Position numbers and translations under genes: made by a program
Origin: Capsicum annuum
Lineage: Eukaryota > Streptophyta > Magnoliopsida > Solanales > Solanaceae
Direction: 5' to 3'
Assembly (NCBI RefSeq): GCF_002878395.1
Contig: NW_025850363.1
Span: forward strand, 233,805 to 297,804
DNA: 64,000 nucleotides
Notes under the pieces: generated by a model
Told to the model about the DNA's origin: nothing
Databases searched by the model: none
What the model saw: only the letters and a program-made list of their open reading frames with translations
Part shown: in pieces, positions 36,840 to 46,952 of the stretch
Layout: each line of letters opens with the position of its first letter
Numbering within the stretch: position 1 is the first letter of the stretch

Positions 36840-37270
36840 ATTATCTGTTTCATTTATCAAAATTTCATATATACTATCGTCACTTTCTAATTCGTAATCC
36901 ATATAATACCTTTTTTACTATCTTCAGTTGAATTTAAAAACCATAATTTTGCTATTCCTATTAGTGTTCTTTCTATATATTCTGGTGTATCTGTTGCATT
37001 TATACCATTGTCTAATAATTATTTTGTTATATATCCTATCCATAATTGTATCGTTTTATCTACATCTATTACACAGTCTAAGTGTAAGAAGTTATAATTT
37101 TTATTAATTATTTATTTTGGTGTCCATTTGTTATATTCATCCCTTAAGTTATAGCTTTTAAACTTATCTTTATAATAATATGTAGGTTTTCTTATTTCTA
37201 ATGTACTAGGTATTATATTTTCATCGTCTTTTTTATCAAGAGTGTTTATTTCCGTGTTTGTATTTTCTTA
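36840..37270 (-). pseudogene. Pararetrovirus capsid-like core, truncated
   Basis: In a frame with two stops, this reads IQLWIGYITK (about 37022-37055) and TPEYIERTLIGIAKLWF (about 36930-36985), which resembles the helical capsid core of caulimovirids. A Cys-His knuckle normally follows the core, but only about 30 codons remain before the movement frame and no CCHC is visible. The call rests on a short similarity by eye and on gene order. Confidence 0.45.
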
Positions 37271-37447
37271 GTTTTCTTTATTAATTACTTCTTGTTTTTC
37301 ATTAATTTCTAGTTTTTCTATATTTGTTAAGATTTCTGTGTATGTTTCACTGTCTTCTGAATCATAATTATATGTTTCTTCAGCATCTATTGTATTTATT
37401 TCTATTTCATTAGTTTCTAATTCTTTATTTTCTAATTTTTCTATAAA

Positions 37448-37840
37448 TTAATTTACCTTAATTAATAATTTTTGTTCTTTATCTTTTTCTTCTTTTTCTT
37501 TCTGTCTTTTTTCATACAGCTCTTTTAGCATTTGCAGTTCTTTTTCTAATTCAGTAATCTTATTATTTTTAGTTTCTTCTATTTTTCGTATTTGTTTTGT
37601 AGTCTGTTGTTTTATTTTATCTATTTCTTTTTTCCTGTTTATTTCTTCACTTTCTCTTATTATTCCTACCATAACTGTTAATTTATCTTCTAATTTTAAT
37701 TCTTCTTTCTCTAACATTAAATATAAATGTTCACCTATTTTCTAATATCTTTTTCCTAAATTAGAAAATACTATTCTTATTTTTAATCCTTCGTGATTTT
37801 CATAGTTTTTTTCATCTATTATAAATTCTTCTTTGTTCAT
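37448..37840 (-). pseudogene. Pararetrovirus ORF with coiled coil (N-terminal part of capsid ORF or separate ORF)
   Basis: An ATG at 37840 begins MNKEEFIIDEKNYENHEG; a stop interrupts after about 32 codons. The frame is then open from the ATG at 37717 for 89 codons. It is extremely rich in Lys and Glu with heptad-like spacing (EELKLEDKLTVMVGIIRES; KKEIDKIKQQTTKQIRKIEE), so a long coiled coil is likely. It ends at 37448, and capsid-like sequence begins about 180 bases further on in a broken frame. It could be the N-terminus of one large ORF. Confidence 0.5.
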
Positions 37841-37845
37841 TTTAT

Positions 37846-38067
37846 CTACTTGATAGTGTATAGATCATGTTGATATATGTATTCTAGATTATTTATTTGT
37901 GATTCTAAATATGATATTTCTTCCGTTTGTGCTTTTATTGATTTTTGGCATACTCCAGCAATCATGTTATATTATAGTCTTTCTTTTCTTATTTTTAATT
38001 CTCTCCGTTTTTCAGATATTATTTGTTTTAGTTCTTTATATTTTTGTGATTTTGTTATGTTATTCAT
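37846..38067 (-). pseudogene. Small first ORF of the pararetrovirus, one internal stop
   Basis: From the ATG at 38067 (MNNITKSQKYKELKQIISEK) to a TAG at 37846-37848 there are 74 codons, with one internal TAA after about 31. It is basic and acidic with coiled-coil character. Its stop lies five bases before the next ATG (37840), the tight spacing used by caulimovirids for translation of consecutive ORFs. I do not recognise a function. Confidence 0.45.
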
Positions 38068-38655
38068 CTGTACAATATTTATAATATTTTGGTGGATACC
38101 GAAATCTGATTTTATCATAATTAAGTGGTGTATATCTCATTCTCCTAGATTTTAAATGAATTATTAATTTGCCTCATTGCTAGATATTAAGGTAATTAAC
38201 TAAGCTAATCTATGGGGTTTTTCCTTTGTTTTATTTAACTTCTTATATTTTGGGTAGTAACTAGTTAAAATTCTTTTAATTTTTCTAAAAGCTTGTGTAT
38301 TTTTAAATGGTCTTCTCATATTTAACAAATAAATAACAACACATTTAATAAGATAACATAGTTCATAATTAATAATGGATTATTTAACCAACATATGTAA
38401 TAATTAGATAATTTTAACATATGTCATAATTAACATATAGATTTCATAACGTAGATAACCTTTTTGGATGACTAATATGTTAAATATTACATTAAATATC
38501 ATACCTAACACATTAAATAACTCAACTAACATGTCATAACTCATACGTACCATCATTTCATTACCTTTTAAATAATAGGCATTGATACCGATTAAGTTAA
38601 TATTTCTAACATATCTCATAATTAACACATATCTACTTGTACATTTTTTAAATAA
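38068..38655 (-). other. Pararetrovirus leader between primer site and first ORF
   Basis: About 590 bases rich in the word ATATGTTA and its variants, with no ORF of note. A second primer-site-like word CGGTATCAATGCC lies at about 38580-38592, and a 17-bp repeat (38623-38639) recurs at 38698-38714. Confidence 0.55.
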
Positions 38656-38672
38656 CATGACGCTGATACCAA
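38656..38672 (-). other. Pararetrovirus minus-strand primer-binding site (tRNA-Met type)
   Basis: The minus strand reads TTGGTATCAGCGTCATG, close to the standard plant initiator tRNA-Met site TGGTATCAGAGC used by Caulimoviridae. It lies directly next to the terminal direct repeat (38671-38701), so the integrated copy ends within about 45 bases of the primer site. Confidence 0.75.
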
Positions 38673-38701
38673 TTGTAGGGGGTGCGGATAGTGAGGGTAA
38701 C
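38671..38701. repeat. Terminal direct repeat of the pararetrovirus, right copy
   Basis: 31 bp matching 31075-31106 with one base less in the G-run and one substitution. LTR sequence of element A resumes at about 38716. Confidence 0.85.
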
Positions 38702-38840
38702 ACATATCTACTTGAATTGGTTATTTTTGTCCTTATAGGGGGGAGGGTAATGGATAGGGTGAGGGTATGTGATAAAGGTATGGTGAATGGGATAAAATTT
38801 GATAAGTGAGGTTTGGGAGGGGCAAAATTACGTGTCTACA

Positions 38841-39177
38841 AAAGGAAAAGGTAAAAAGACATAAAAGGGGAAAAAAGGAAAAGAAAAAAGAAGTAAAAAA
38901 TCTGGAAAATAATGAGAAATTGAGAAAGAAAGAAAATTAAGGGAGAAAATAAAGAAGAGAGGCTATGAATTATATTTAATTGTCAAGAGAGGATATGAAT
39001 TGTAATTAATTAAAATATAAGCTAAATAAGATAATTAAGAACTTATGTTTTCTAAGTCATGTAATTATCCTTTTTTTTATCCCTATGAGCTTCCACTCTT
39101 TTTGTCTCCTTAATAACTCAAACTCACAATCAAGGAATTGGAGGTAGAGAGTGTCTATCGTTTAATCAACTCCCTCT
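38841..39177. other. Purine-rich interval between elements A and F
   Basis: The first ~140 bases are almost only A and G ('aaaggaaaaggtaaaaag'), followed by AT-rich sequence. I see no gene or element end other than the flanking LTRs. Confidence 0.6.
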
Positions 39178-41465
39178 TGTAGACACATAATTTTTGATCC
39201 TCCCTAAATTTTAATTCGTCTATCGATATTTAATATTTATATTTATATTTATATTTAATCATATATTTTGATATTTATTTTTATTTTATTCTAATTTTAA
39301 AAATAATATAAAAATTAAATATATGTTTTCTTTTATAAATTTTAATAAATAAATTAATAGTTTTAATATTATTTTATTATATTTTTATTTATTTATTTAT
39401 TTATAAATTGTTATTATATTTTTATTAAATATAAAATTAATTGATCATTATTTTATTTATATTTATTATATTATTTATTTTTGATTATTAATATTATCTT
39501 TTATTAAAATAAATAAATAAATATAATTTGAAATTTGATTTTTTTTTATCTTATCCTTTATCTAAATAACTGTTCCCCCTCTTTTATTTCCCCCCCAAGA
39601 GTCCCATTATTTAAGGACTTTTCCCTTCAAATATACGGACATTGATGATCACTAAGTGGACATTCATCATCAGATACTGCAATAAAAATAAAAAAAAATC
39701 TAAGAAAATTACTGAGAAGAGGAGAGAAAACAAGAAACAAAGGAGAGAAACACTTAGAAAAGAAAAACAGGGAGAAACACAGAAGAAATTGAAAGAAAAA
39801 TAGAGAGTGAAGAGGTCAAAGTTGTGAGATTTCTGTTCTAGTTTCCGGACGTCGTTTGTTCTTCCCTTTAATTAGTTCATCACACAAGTTTCAACTCTAT
39901 TCATTTTATTTATTTTGTTTAAATTTATTGTGAATGGAAGTATGAATCAAAGCGTTTAAATGATTTTGTATATCACTTGACGTAAATGTTGATTCTATTA
40001 TCTTCCGTCTAGCAATTCTTTGAGGAATATATTTATTAGACGTTTGTTGTCTTGTTGCATGGATATTAAACTTCCCGGATGAAATTATGCTTTTCAAGAG
40101 ATTATTCAGTAAACAAAATTTAAGCATTAAGTAATGAAATAGTTTTTTAAACCTAAAGAAAGTTTTAACTCTTATTTGTACTCTTAACAGAAGGTGATTC
40201 TTAAGTTATGGATAATTAAATTATACATTTTCTCTTATTTTCACACACACACACAAAAAAATGATGTAAATGAAATCATGGACTGTGTTTTACCCCTTAT
40301 TTCAGTCACGGTATTTTATTTTCTTATTCAATACCCTTGTTTCTTTGGATATATTTAGTTTAGTCTTCTTAGAGTATGTTATTTTTAATTTTCCTCTCCA
40401 TATAGAATTAATGTTAGGTTGGTATTGGCCTATTGTATGTTGTTATGATAAAGAAAGAGAATTAGAATTATTATTTTTTGTTTTTATAAAGTTTGGATGT
40501 CAAACAAAAGATGACCTCTAGTATATGAATCAATTTTCCTGTAGCTTATGTCAAGTTAGTTTTAAGATTATAGATTATTAGGTCAGTACAAATTGTGAGA
40601 ACATTTTTTTTTTTTGGTATTTAAAGTGAATAAAGGAGTATTCTTCCGAGTAGTTAATTATCATAATGTTAATTCGAATAATTTTTATTTATTTATTACT
40701 TTTGATCGGTAACAGGTGTAATTAAGTTTGGTCTATGGTCTTTATCAATCATCTTAATTTTTCATAATGACGAACACTTAATAATCATAATTGATAAAAT
40801 AAAAAGAAAATAATATTGTAAGGGTGTGAGGTGAGTTGCGGACTAGTGAGTTGCGGACTAATTTCAAACTCATTGTGAATTTTAAGAAAATAATAAAAAA
40901 TGGATAAGAAAAACTGTCGCGAGTTCATAAGAGATGAACCAAACACCTTTTAATGCTAGACAAGTTTTAGGCACGTTTAATATATATTTTGTCTCAATTA
41001 AGAATGTGGCGTACACATCTTTCTGAGTTATTTAAAATTTAAGGATGTAAAAATACACCTTGGTAAATATTTTTCTAAAATTAATTTGATATTTTAAACT
41101 TTCATCGATTTATTTAATATAAAATAATAGACAAGTTTTCAGTATAATAAAAATGAGCAAATTTGAGCATTAACGATTTATTTAAATAATTTTAATCAAT
41201 ATAAGTCAATAAAAGCAACCGTTCTAGAACCGCGGGATTCGAGGAGTGCCTCACACCTTCTCCTCGGTCAACAGAATTTCTTACTCATTTTCTGTTTTCG
41301 CAGACCACAACAAAGAGTCATTTCCTTTTGATTAGGAATTAAAAATGTGACTTGGAACATCAAAACTCAATTCCAAGTGACGACTCTATTAATAAACTAA
41401 TTCCTACTCAAAACTGTCACTTTAATTGGAAAAACCCTTCAAATTGATCCCAATCCTTGGGGTTC
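39178..41465 (+). mobile_element. LTR F: diverged plus-strand relative of the A/B LTRs, end uncertain
   Basis: It begins 'tgtagacacataatttt', as A and B LTRs do on the minus strand. Near 41235-41460 it has the matching block 'gtgcctcacaccttctcctc' followed by 'ggtcaacagaatttctta' and 'gtgacttgga'. So it is the same LTR type in the opposite orientation. The expected terminal 'ggggtgtgaca' is not visible, and the right end is a guess. No primer site or internal region follows. Open frames such as 40270-40521 are not supported as genes. Confidence 0.6.
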
Positions 41466-41771
41466 AATAGCATTATATATAGGTAGGCTTTTTCACCTCT
41501 TTCTTACATGAGAACACCCTTATCCCTTTCTGCTTTAGAAAATTATGATTGTGCGGAATGAAAACTTCTTTAATGGCAAAAAAGGAACCTATTCCTCTTT
41601 TCAAAATCATTGGTCCTACTATTGAGTACCAGCTTAGTTATTTAGTATTGAAATGTGGATCATGATGTGATAATTGGTGGTGGTTAGTTTATTGCGGGAA
41701 AGTTGATTGATATAGTGTCCAATGGGATGTTTAGGAATGACAAATAGATTCTTAGAATTCTGGTTATAAAA

Positions 41772-41950
41772 GTTGCCACGTTGAGATAATTCGGTGATGT
41801 CAAAATTCGAAAAGTGTTTTGTGAAACAGACAGAGCTGGAAATAATTCCCGAGCTACTGTGAGGTTGTCATGTTGCGATAAATCTATGATGTCGAAATTC
41901 AAGAAATATTTTGTGAAACAGTCAGAGCTGCAAATAATTTATGATCTACA
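41772..41950. repeat. 92-bp tandem duplication
   Basis: Two copies start at 41772 and 41864. Both carry 'ttttgtgaaacag.cagagct' and 'gatgtc.aaattc'; they look roughly 80% alike. Old and non-coding. Confidence 0.75.
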
Positions 41951-43104
41951 TTTTTAGCATCACTACATTGACGGGTCCATCACTGCAGCGAATGTCGCTG
42001 CAGTGATAGAACTATCGACACAACAATGATTTGTTGTTGTATTGATGGATTTTTTTCTGCAACCAGGAATTTGTTGCTCCAATGATGAACTCACATAATT
42101 TCCAGTTAAATCAGAAAGTGGTGTTTTTATTTCTTATTATTTTCATTTTGGTTCTGAATTTTTGTGAGTCGTAATACTGTGTAGTTCCTTGGGTATTTTA
42201 GATGGTCCATTACATAAATTTTACTATGAATCATATTTGTTGGGTTATAGTGATCATAAGTTGTGCCTAGAGCTTAGTGGACTGTAGAGTGTAGGCTGGT
42301 TGGGTATTTGTTTTGCGTTTCTATGGGATGGTGACTCGGTAGGTGTTACCAATTTGATTTAGAAGTAGATGAAAGGTTGGATTTAACTTCTACCATTTCT
42401 ATACGTTGGATTTCAAAAGTCGTGCTAAAAGTCATGCCTGATATTTTCGAAAATCCGTAATTTTTGAAAGTTTTGTGAAACATTTCAGTTCTCTCCATAA
42501 ATATAGGTTTTTTTTTTAATTATATAAAGAAGAGGGGCTCATCACTGAATCAACCTATTTTTAGGATTTTGTATTGAATACTATTGATGTCAGACCCAAA
42601 GAACTTAAATTAGACGTATCGTTAGTATAATAATTACTATGAGTATATTTTATTTTATTTCATAAAAGAGTACTTTCATATTTTTAAGGATACCAATTAA
42701 TATTTATATAGTGAACCAATTAATCTTATATAGTGAACCATCCATGACTAATTAATTACTTTTAAAGTAATCTAATGATGTACAAATTATTTTTACATCA
42801 TCAATGCGTAGAAACTAAAAATTAGAACTTATATTCGACGTCAAAATACAAATGTAATGACTATCATTTGCTTGTGGCAGAACTTAGAATTTGGATGATA
42901 CCTGAACTAGAGGGTTATGAGTATCATTCAAGTAAAAATTTGATTCTTTCTTCACTTAGAAATGTACTTCAATTCCAATATAAGAGCTAATAGCTATATA
43001 CATAACTTTATCATATAACGTTATCCATTCAATTATGTATTAAAGCCTTTTAACTTTCTTGTTTTGAATCATCCATTTTGTTATATACTTCGGCACTACA
43101 ATAA

Positions 43105-43350
43105 TTGCTCCATTCGTCTCAATTGACTTTTCACTTTTTTATTGTTTAATCAGTATAAATAGAATGACATATTTTTATATTTAGTAATAATTTTTTTAAC
43201 TTAACTTTCTATTTTATTATTAATAATATAAGATGATTTACGCTCACAAAATATTATGGCGTATTTAATTTAGACCAAAAATTTCACAAGTGCTTATTTT
43301 TTTCTTAAAAAGTATTATTCCCAATTAAACATATTCATATAAATTGAAAG
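43105..43350. mobile_element. Possible degenerate MITE
   Basis: The left side reads 'ctccattcgtctcaattgac', close to the common plant 'ctccgtctcaatt' MITE end. The right side reads 'ataaattgaaagagttgaa', roughly its reverse complement. Length about 240 bp, AT-rich and non-coding. The inverted repeats are poor. Confidence 0.35.
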
Positions 43351-43555
43351 AGTTGAAATATTAATTAATTATATGATGAGAATGATAAAATAAACTTCTA
43401 TGATGAGTTATTAAACTAAATAATCAAACGTGTAAGAAATCTATTTACCCTCAAATAGGTACAGTTGAATTTGTAAGGGGACAAGAACACACCTTACAAT
43501 TTAATGTTTCTTAGATTAGATTTACTAACAGAAAAGTTATCAGTAGATAACAAAA

Positions 43556-45024
43556 TGTAATGACCCTCGTATTGATTTTTAGAATATTTTGTGTTTTGAT
43601 TATTTTGCCTTTTTTGTGGGTGCCTTATCTTATTTACGAATTGTGGGGATGGTTGGCACGGTCCCCAATGCATTTGAAAGTGTTTTATATGAGTTTGTGG
43701 TTTGGAATAGCCTCAAGGTGATTAATTTGACTTCGGTCAGCATTTTGTGATTCGAGTATCGAATGATAATTCCGATAGTTTTATTAGGTCTGATATGTCA
43801 ATTTTGGGTTAGTAGCTTGGTCACTTCAGCCCCGAGCCTTTATTTTGTATTTTGACCTCTTAGAGTAAAACTAGCTAAAATAGCCAAAAATGGGTGTCTC
43901 GAGGGTTAATTGGTTGAAAACAATCTCTTTTCAAAAATTCGATGGTTCCATTTAGTTTGAAAACGTCGAAATTATCCTAATGACATTATTGGTTTGTTTC
44001 TGTGTGACCGTGAACAAATCCTGTTGGTTCGTTAGGAGAGTTTTTGAACCTGACTTTGTTTGTTTCAGCTGTTGTTGGTGCCTAATCCCCTTTAACTACG
44101 CATTCGTGACCCCCTCTGCTGTAATTACAAAAGATGATTTACTTTTTTACTATGATCGTGACGGTGGGTACCACAATTTCAATGCTCTAATCAGTGGGTC
44201 CGATCACCTTCTTATTTGCATTTGTGAAGGTTCGGGTTGGGAAAACCTCGCGATTGCGGCCTAGATCCCTGTTCATGAAGGCCATTGACTTGGATAGAAT
44301 ATTAATTTCATTTTCAGCCCCAATTTGTATTTTCTCTATTTTTGGAGCTTAGGACATCGGTTTGGGCGATTTCAAACGAGGTTTTGAGATTTTCTCCATA
44401 GGTAAGTTTATAAATCTTGTATTTATCTTTTTTCATTGATTTCATCTTCAAAACAACTTCAAATCCTTGATTTTAAATATAGTTTTGGGGTTTTCTCAGT
44501 AAATTATAAAATTAGATTTTCTCCAATTTGAAGTTTGATTTCACCTCTATTTTGTATGGATTTTGAGATATTGACTCCTATTGATATAACGATCTTAGTT
44601 CTAAAATAAAATTTCATCTTTACCCTTGTATTTTTAAAAATAATTTTTGAAGCGAATTTTAGATCCAAAACAAATATAGTTGACATGGATATCACTAGAC
44701 TCCTTTTAACTTGTAAATGTCAAATTTGTGTAGATTAGACATGTCTGGTGTAGATTCTACGGAGTAGAACTTTTGATTGATGCTTTGGACTGAGTTTTAA
44801 CTAGTGAGTCTTCTTTAAAGGCAAGTTGAGATGTACCTAGATTTTCTCTGAAGTTTTTATATTTTGTATGCCCATTTGCTTATATTTTTTCATATCATTT
44901 AGGATTGGGGGTCCCGCTTAGATTCAATGACAAACATCTTTGCGGGTACCAGAGTCTTTGATGGATTGTAGTTATATAGTTGTTTATCCTAGTTAGTCTT
45001 TCTTCTTTTGAATACCCATAGAGG
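43556..45024 (+). mobile_element. Gypsy LTR fragment G1
   Basis: Begins 'tgtaatgaccctcgtattg', a typical TGTAA(T)ACCC start. The succession of blocks (near 43890-43980: 'gggttaattggttgaaaaca'; near 44330-44700: 'gttttggggttttctcag' and 'tttctaaaataaa'-like) recurs in the same order in G2. The frame 43980-44264 lies inside it and has no family features. No primer site follows G1, so it is a fragment or was overrun by G2. Confidence 0.5.
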
Positions 45025-45255
45025 TTGTTTGGTATGCTGAATCGGATAAGTAAGGATATCCCATGAGGTGGAATATTTCATGAGATTATTTTATCCTTCT
45101 CTTCCCATCGGATGGGAATACCACTATTTTAGTATAAATGGTAGGATAAAATAGTTTTGGGATTGATTAATATCTTATACCAAATATGGGATAAAGTTAA
45201 TCCTAAATGTTATCCCAAAATTATTTTTCTTACTCCTTCTATCAAACGACCGACT
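45025..45255. mobile_element. hAT-type MITE
   Basis: Imperfect terminal inverted repeats 'gttgtttggtat' (about 45028) and 'tatcaaacgac' (about 45240), with inner 'ttatccttctc' and 'atcccaaaattattttt'. About 230 bp and non-coding. The word 'tagag' occurs at both edges, but the exact target duplication is not clear. This is a common type in Solanaceae. Confidence 0.55.
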
Positions 45256-46947
45256 AGAGTATATTGTAGACTATAACAACCTAATACATGAAAATTTTAT
45301 TTTTATATGATATAACCATTTTCCCTTCTCTATAGTAATTATATATTAATTTTGAGGTGTGGAGATGATTGAAACAGTTTCTGATACTTTTGGGAATAAT
45401 TTGGGAGAGTTTGAGGCTTTTAGAGGCTTTAAAAAGCTATTTGTTGACTTTTGTAAACATTTTATGTTTTGAGTGTTAGAGGACGATTTGAACAGTTCCA
45501 TTAGATCCAGAACACATTTGGGTTAGTATCGAGGTTGGTTCGGGTTTGGGACCCCTAAATTGTATTTTAACCCCCATTTGAAAATTATGGGAATTGCCTA
45601 GAAGAGTTTCGGGGGTTAACTTATTGAAAATAATCCTCTTTAGAAAGTCCAATGCTTCCATTGAGTTTGGTATGTCAAAATAACCTACAACATAGTTCAT
45701 TTGCATTCATGAAATTCCAAAGGAATTAGGTTTAATCGAAAACTTTGCATTTTTTCTAAGTTGTTGGTGTTGAGAATCAGCTGGTGCAGTCACTTAAGCA
45801 ACCAATTGGTTGTTAAAGAGGAAACCACTTAAGCGGCCAAAGCTTCTTTTACGGCCAACCAATGTCACCTTCAGTTGCTTAAGAAGGATCCTTTCCATCT
45901 TAGCAAAGGTAGCTTAAGCGATAATGAAATGCTTAAGCAGAGGCTGAATGTATGTGGATTGGTTGCTTTAGCAACATCCCAGTCGCTTAAGCGGTGATTG
46001 CTTTAGATTATTTAGTCGTTTAAGCAACCATCACTGGAGTAGTATATATAGTCCATTTTCACAATGTTCTTCATGTTTGGACATTAAAACTTTGGGTTGG
46101 AATAATTTTGAGGGTTTTCTTCACCCTTTGAGCTTGGGTAAGCTCCAAACTCTTGTTTTAATTAATTCTCATTGATTATATCTTCAAAAATACTCTTTAA
46201 TCTCGATTCTAAATTAGATTTTTTGGGGTTTTGCTGGTAAAACTTAAAAAGGGGTTTTCTTCCATTTGTACCTTATTTTTAATTCGTTTGTGCTTGGCTT
46301 TTTCAACTGTAGACCCCTACAACTTTGTGAAACTTGTTTCTAAAATAAATGTTTGGTGTACCCCTTTCATTTTTGAACTCATTTTTGAACTCATTTTGGA
46401 TTCATCATAAATATAGCCGATATGTATATCATTAATATTCTTTTGATGTGTATATATTATATTTAAATATTTTAGTTAATTTTGAGATCGCGAAGAGGGA
46501 ATGGCTCCATGTGAAGACTTTACACTCGATTTTCATCACTTTGAAGTAGGTTATGGCTTAACTTTTTTTAGACTGGATTGATTAGTTAATTAATAAGTAA
46601 AACATGCTATAGGTTGGAGAAAATAACCATGAGAGTTATATTTCGAAATTATTATTGATGTTGTGTGCACGTAGGGATTTATATGCTTATTTGACATCAT
46701 TGGCCTTATTTGTGCATTGAAAAATCATGATTCTTGTTGGGATGCCTATGCAAGGGCTTGAATAAATATTATAGGCCTTATTAAGCATTGTTTGCCTTTA
46801 TTATGATAGAAATACATGATTTTAGGGTTTGATATGATATTAATGATGTCTCACATGAATATATATTCAAATGGCACAAAACGAGAATTGATGTCATGAA
46901 TTATTAACATATTGAGTTGATTTATTTTGGCTCACTTATACATGTAT

Positions 46948-46952
46948 CAAAT
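46948..46952. repeat. Target duplication of the C array, left copy
   Basis: caaat immediately before the LTR start at 46953. The identical word follows the last LTR at 54705-54709. Confidence 0.85.

Larger units (their letters stand above)
31075..38715 (-). mobile_element. Endogenous pararetrovirus (Caulimoviridae, solendovirus-like), near full length, decayed
   Basis: About 7.6 kb of very AT-rich sequence. On the minus strand it carries, in order: a tRNA-Met-like primer site (about 38656-38672), small coiled-coil ORFs, a capsid-like core, a 30K-type movement protein, a retropepsin-like domain, a second retropepsin, reverse transcriptase, RNase H remnants, an ORF4-type region, a TATA-like promoter (32119-32127) and a leader with one further ORF. 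There is no integrase. Length and order fit a complete caulimovirid genome linearised at its primer site. A 31/32-bp direct repeat marks both ends. Every long gene has stops or frameshifts, so it is a fossil. The genus assignment is from gene layout and is tentative. Confidence 0.85.
626..38840 (-). mobile_element. Element A: old non-autonomous Ogre/Tat-like LTR retrotransposon, heavily nested
   Basis: Two related LTRs (626-2584 and 29376-38840, the latter interrupted by a pararetrovirus) bound a minus-strand element. Reading on the minus strand, the order is LTR, primer site (about 29357-29370), AT-rich leader, gag start at 27475, gag C-terminus (about 13990-12309), long non-coding tail with tandem arrays, polypurine tract and LTR. 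No protease, reverse transcriptase, RNase H or integrase is recognisable, so it is a gag-only derivative. By eye its LTRs differ from each other more than those of nested element B, which fits A being older. It hosts E, D1, C', B and the pararetrovirus. The lineage call rests on primer site and gag type from memory. Confidence 0.8.
29376..38840 (-). mobile_element. Element A right LTR (5' LTR on minus strand), interrupted by a pararetrovirus
   Basis: LTR sequence runs from 'cagtcacaccc' at 29376 to about 31074 and resumes at about 38716, ending 'gtgtctaca' at 38840. Compared with the left LTR, about 62 bp (equivalent to roughly 2400-2461) are missing at the junction. The sequence in between is viral, not LTR. 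The frames at 30610-31040 are LTR sequence and not genes. Confidence 0.85.
41466..43555. other. AT-rich interval without recognisable genes
   Basis: Apart from the tandem duplication at 41772-41950 and a possible MITE near 43105-43350, I see nothing here. No frame shows a protein family motif. Confidence 0.5.

Noticed and set aside
37877..38155. 92-codon plus-strand frame rich in Phe, Ile and Cys
   Set aside because: It is antisense to the small viral ORFs; the Lys/Glu-rich minus strand reads as hydrophobic residues on the other strand.
43980..44264. 94-codon plus-strand frame with several Cys
   Set aside because: It lies inside LTR fragment G1; the Cys pattern fits no family I know, and G2 does not keep the frame.
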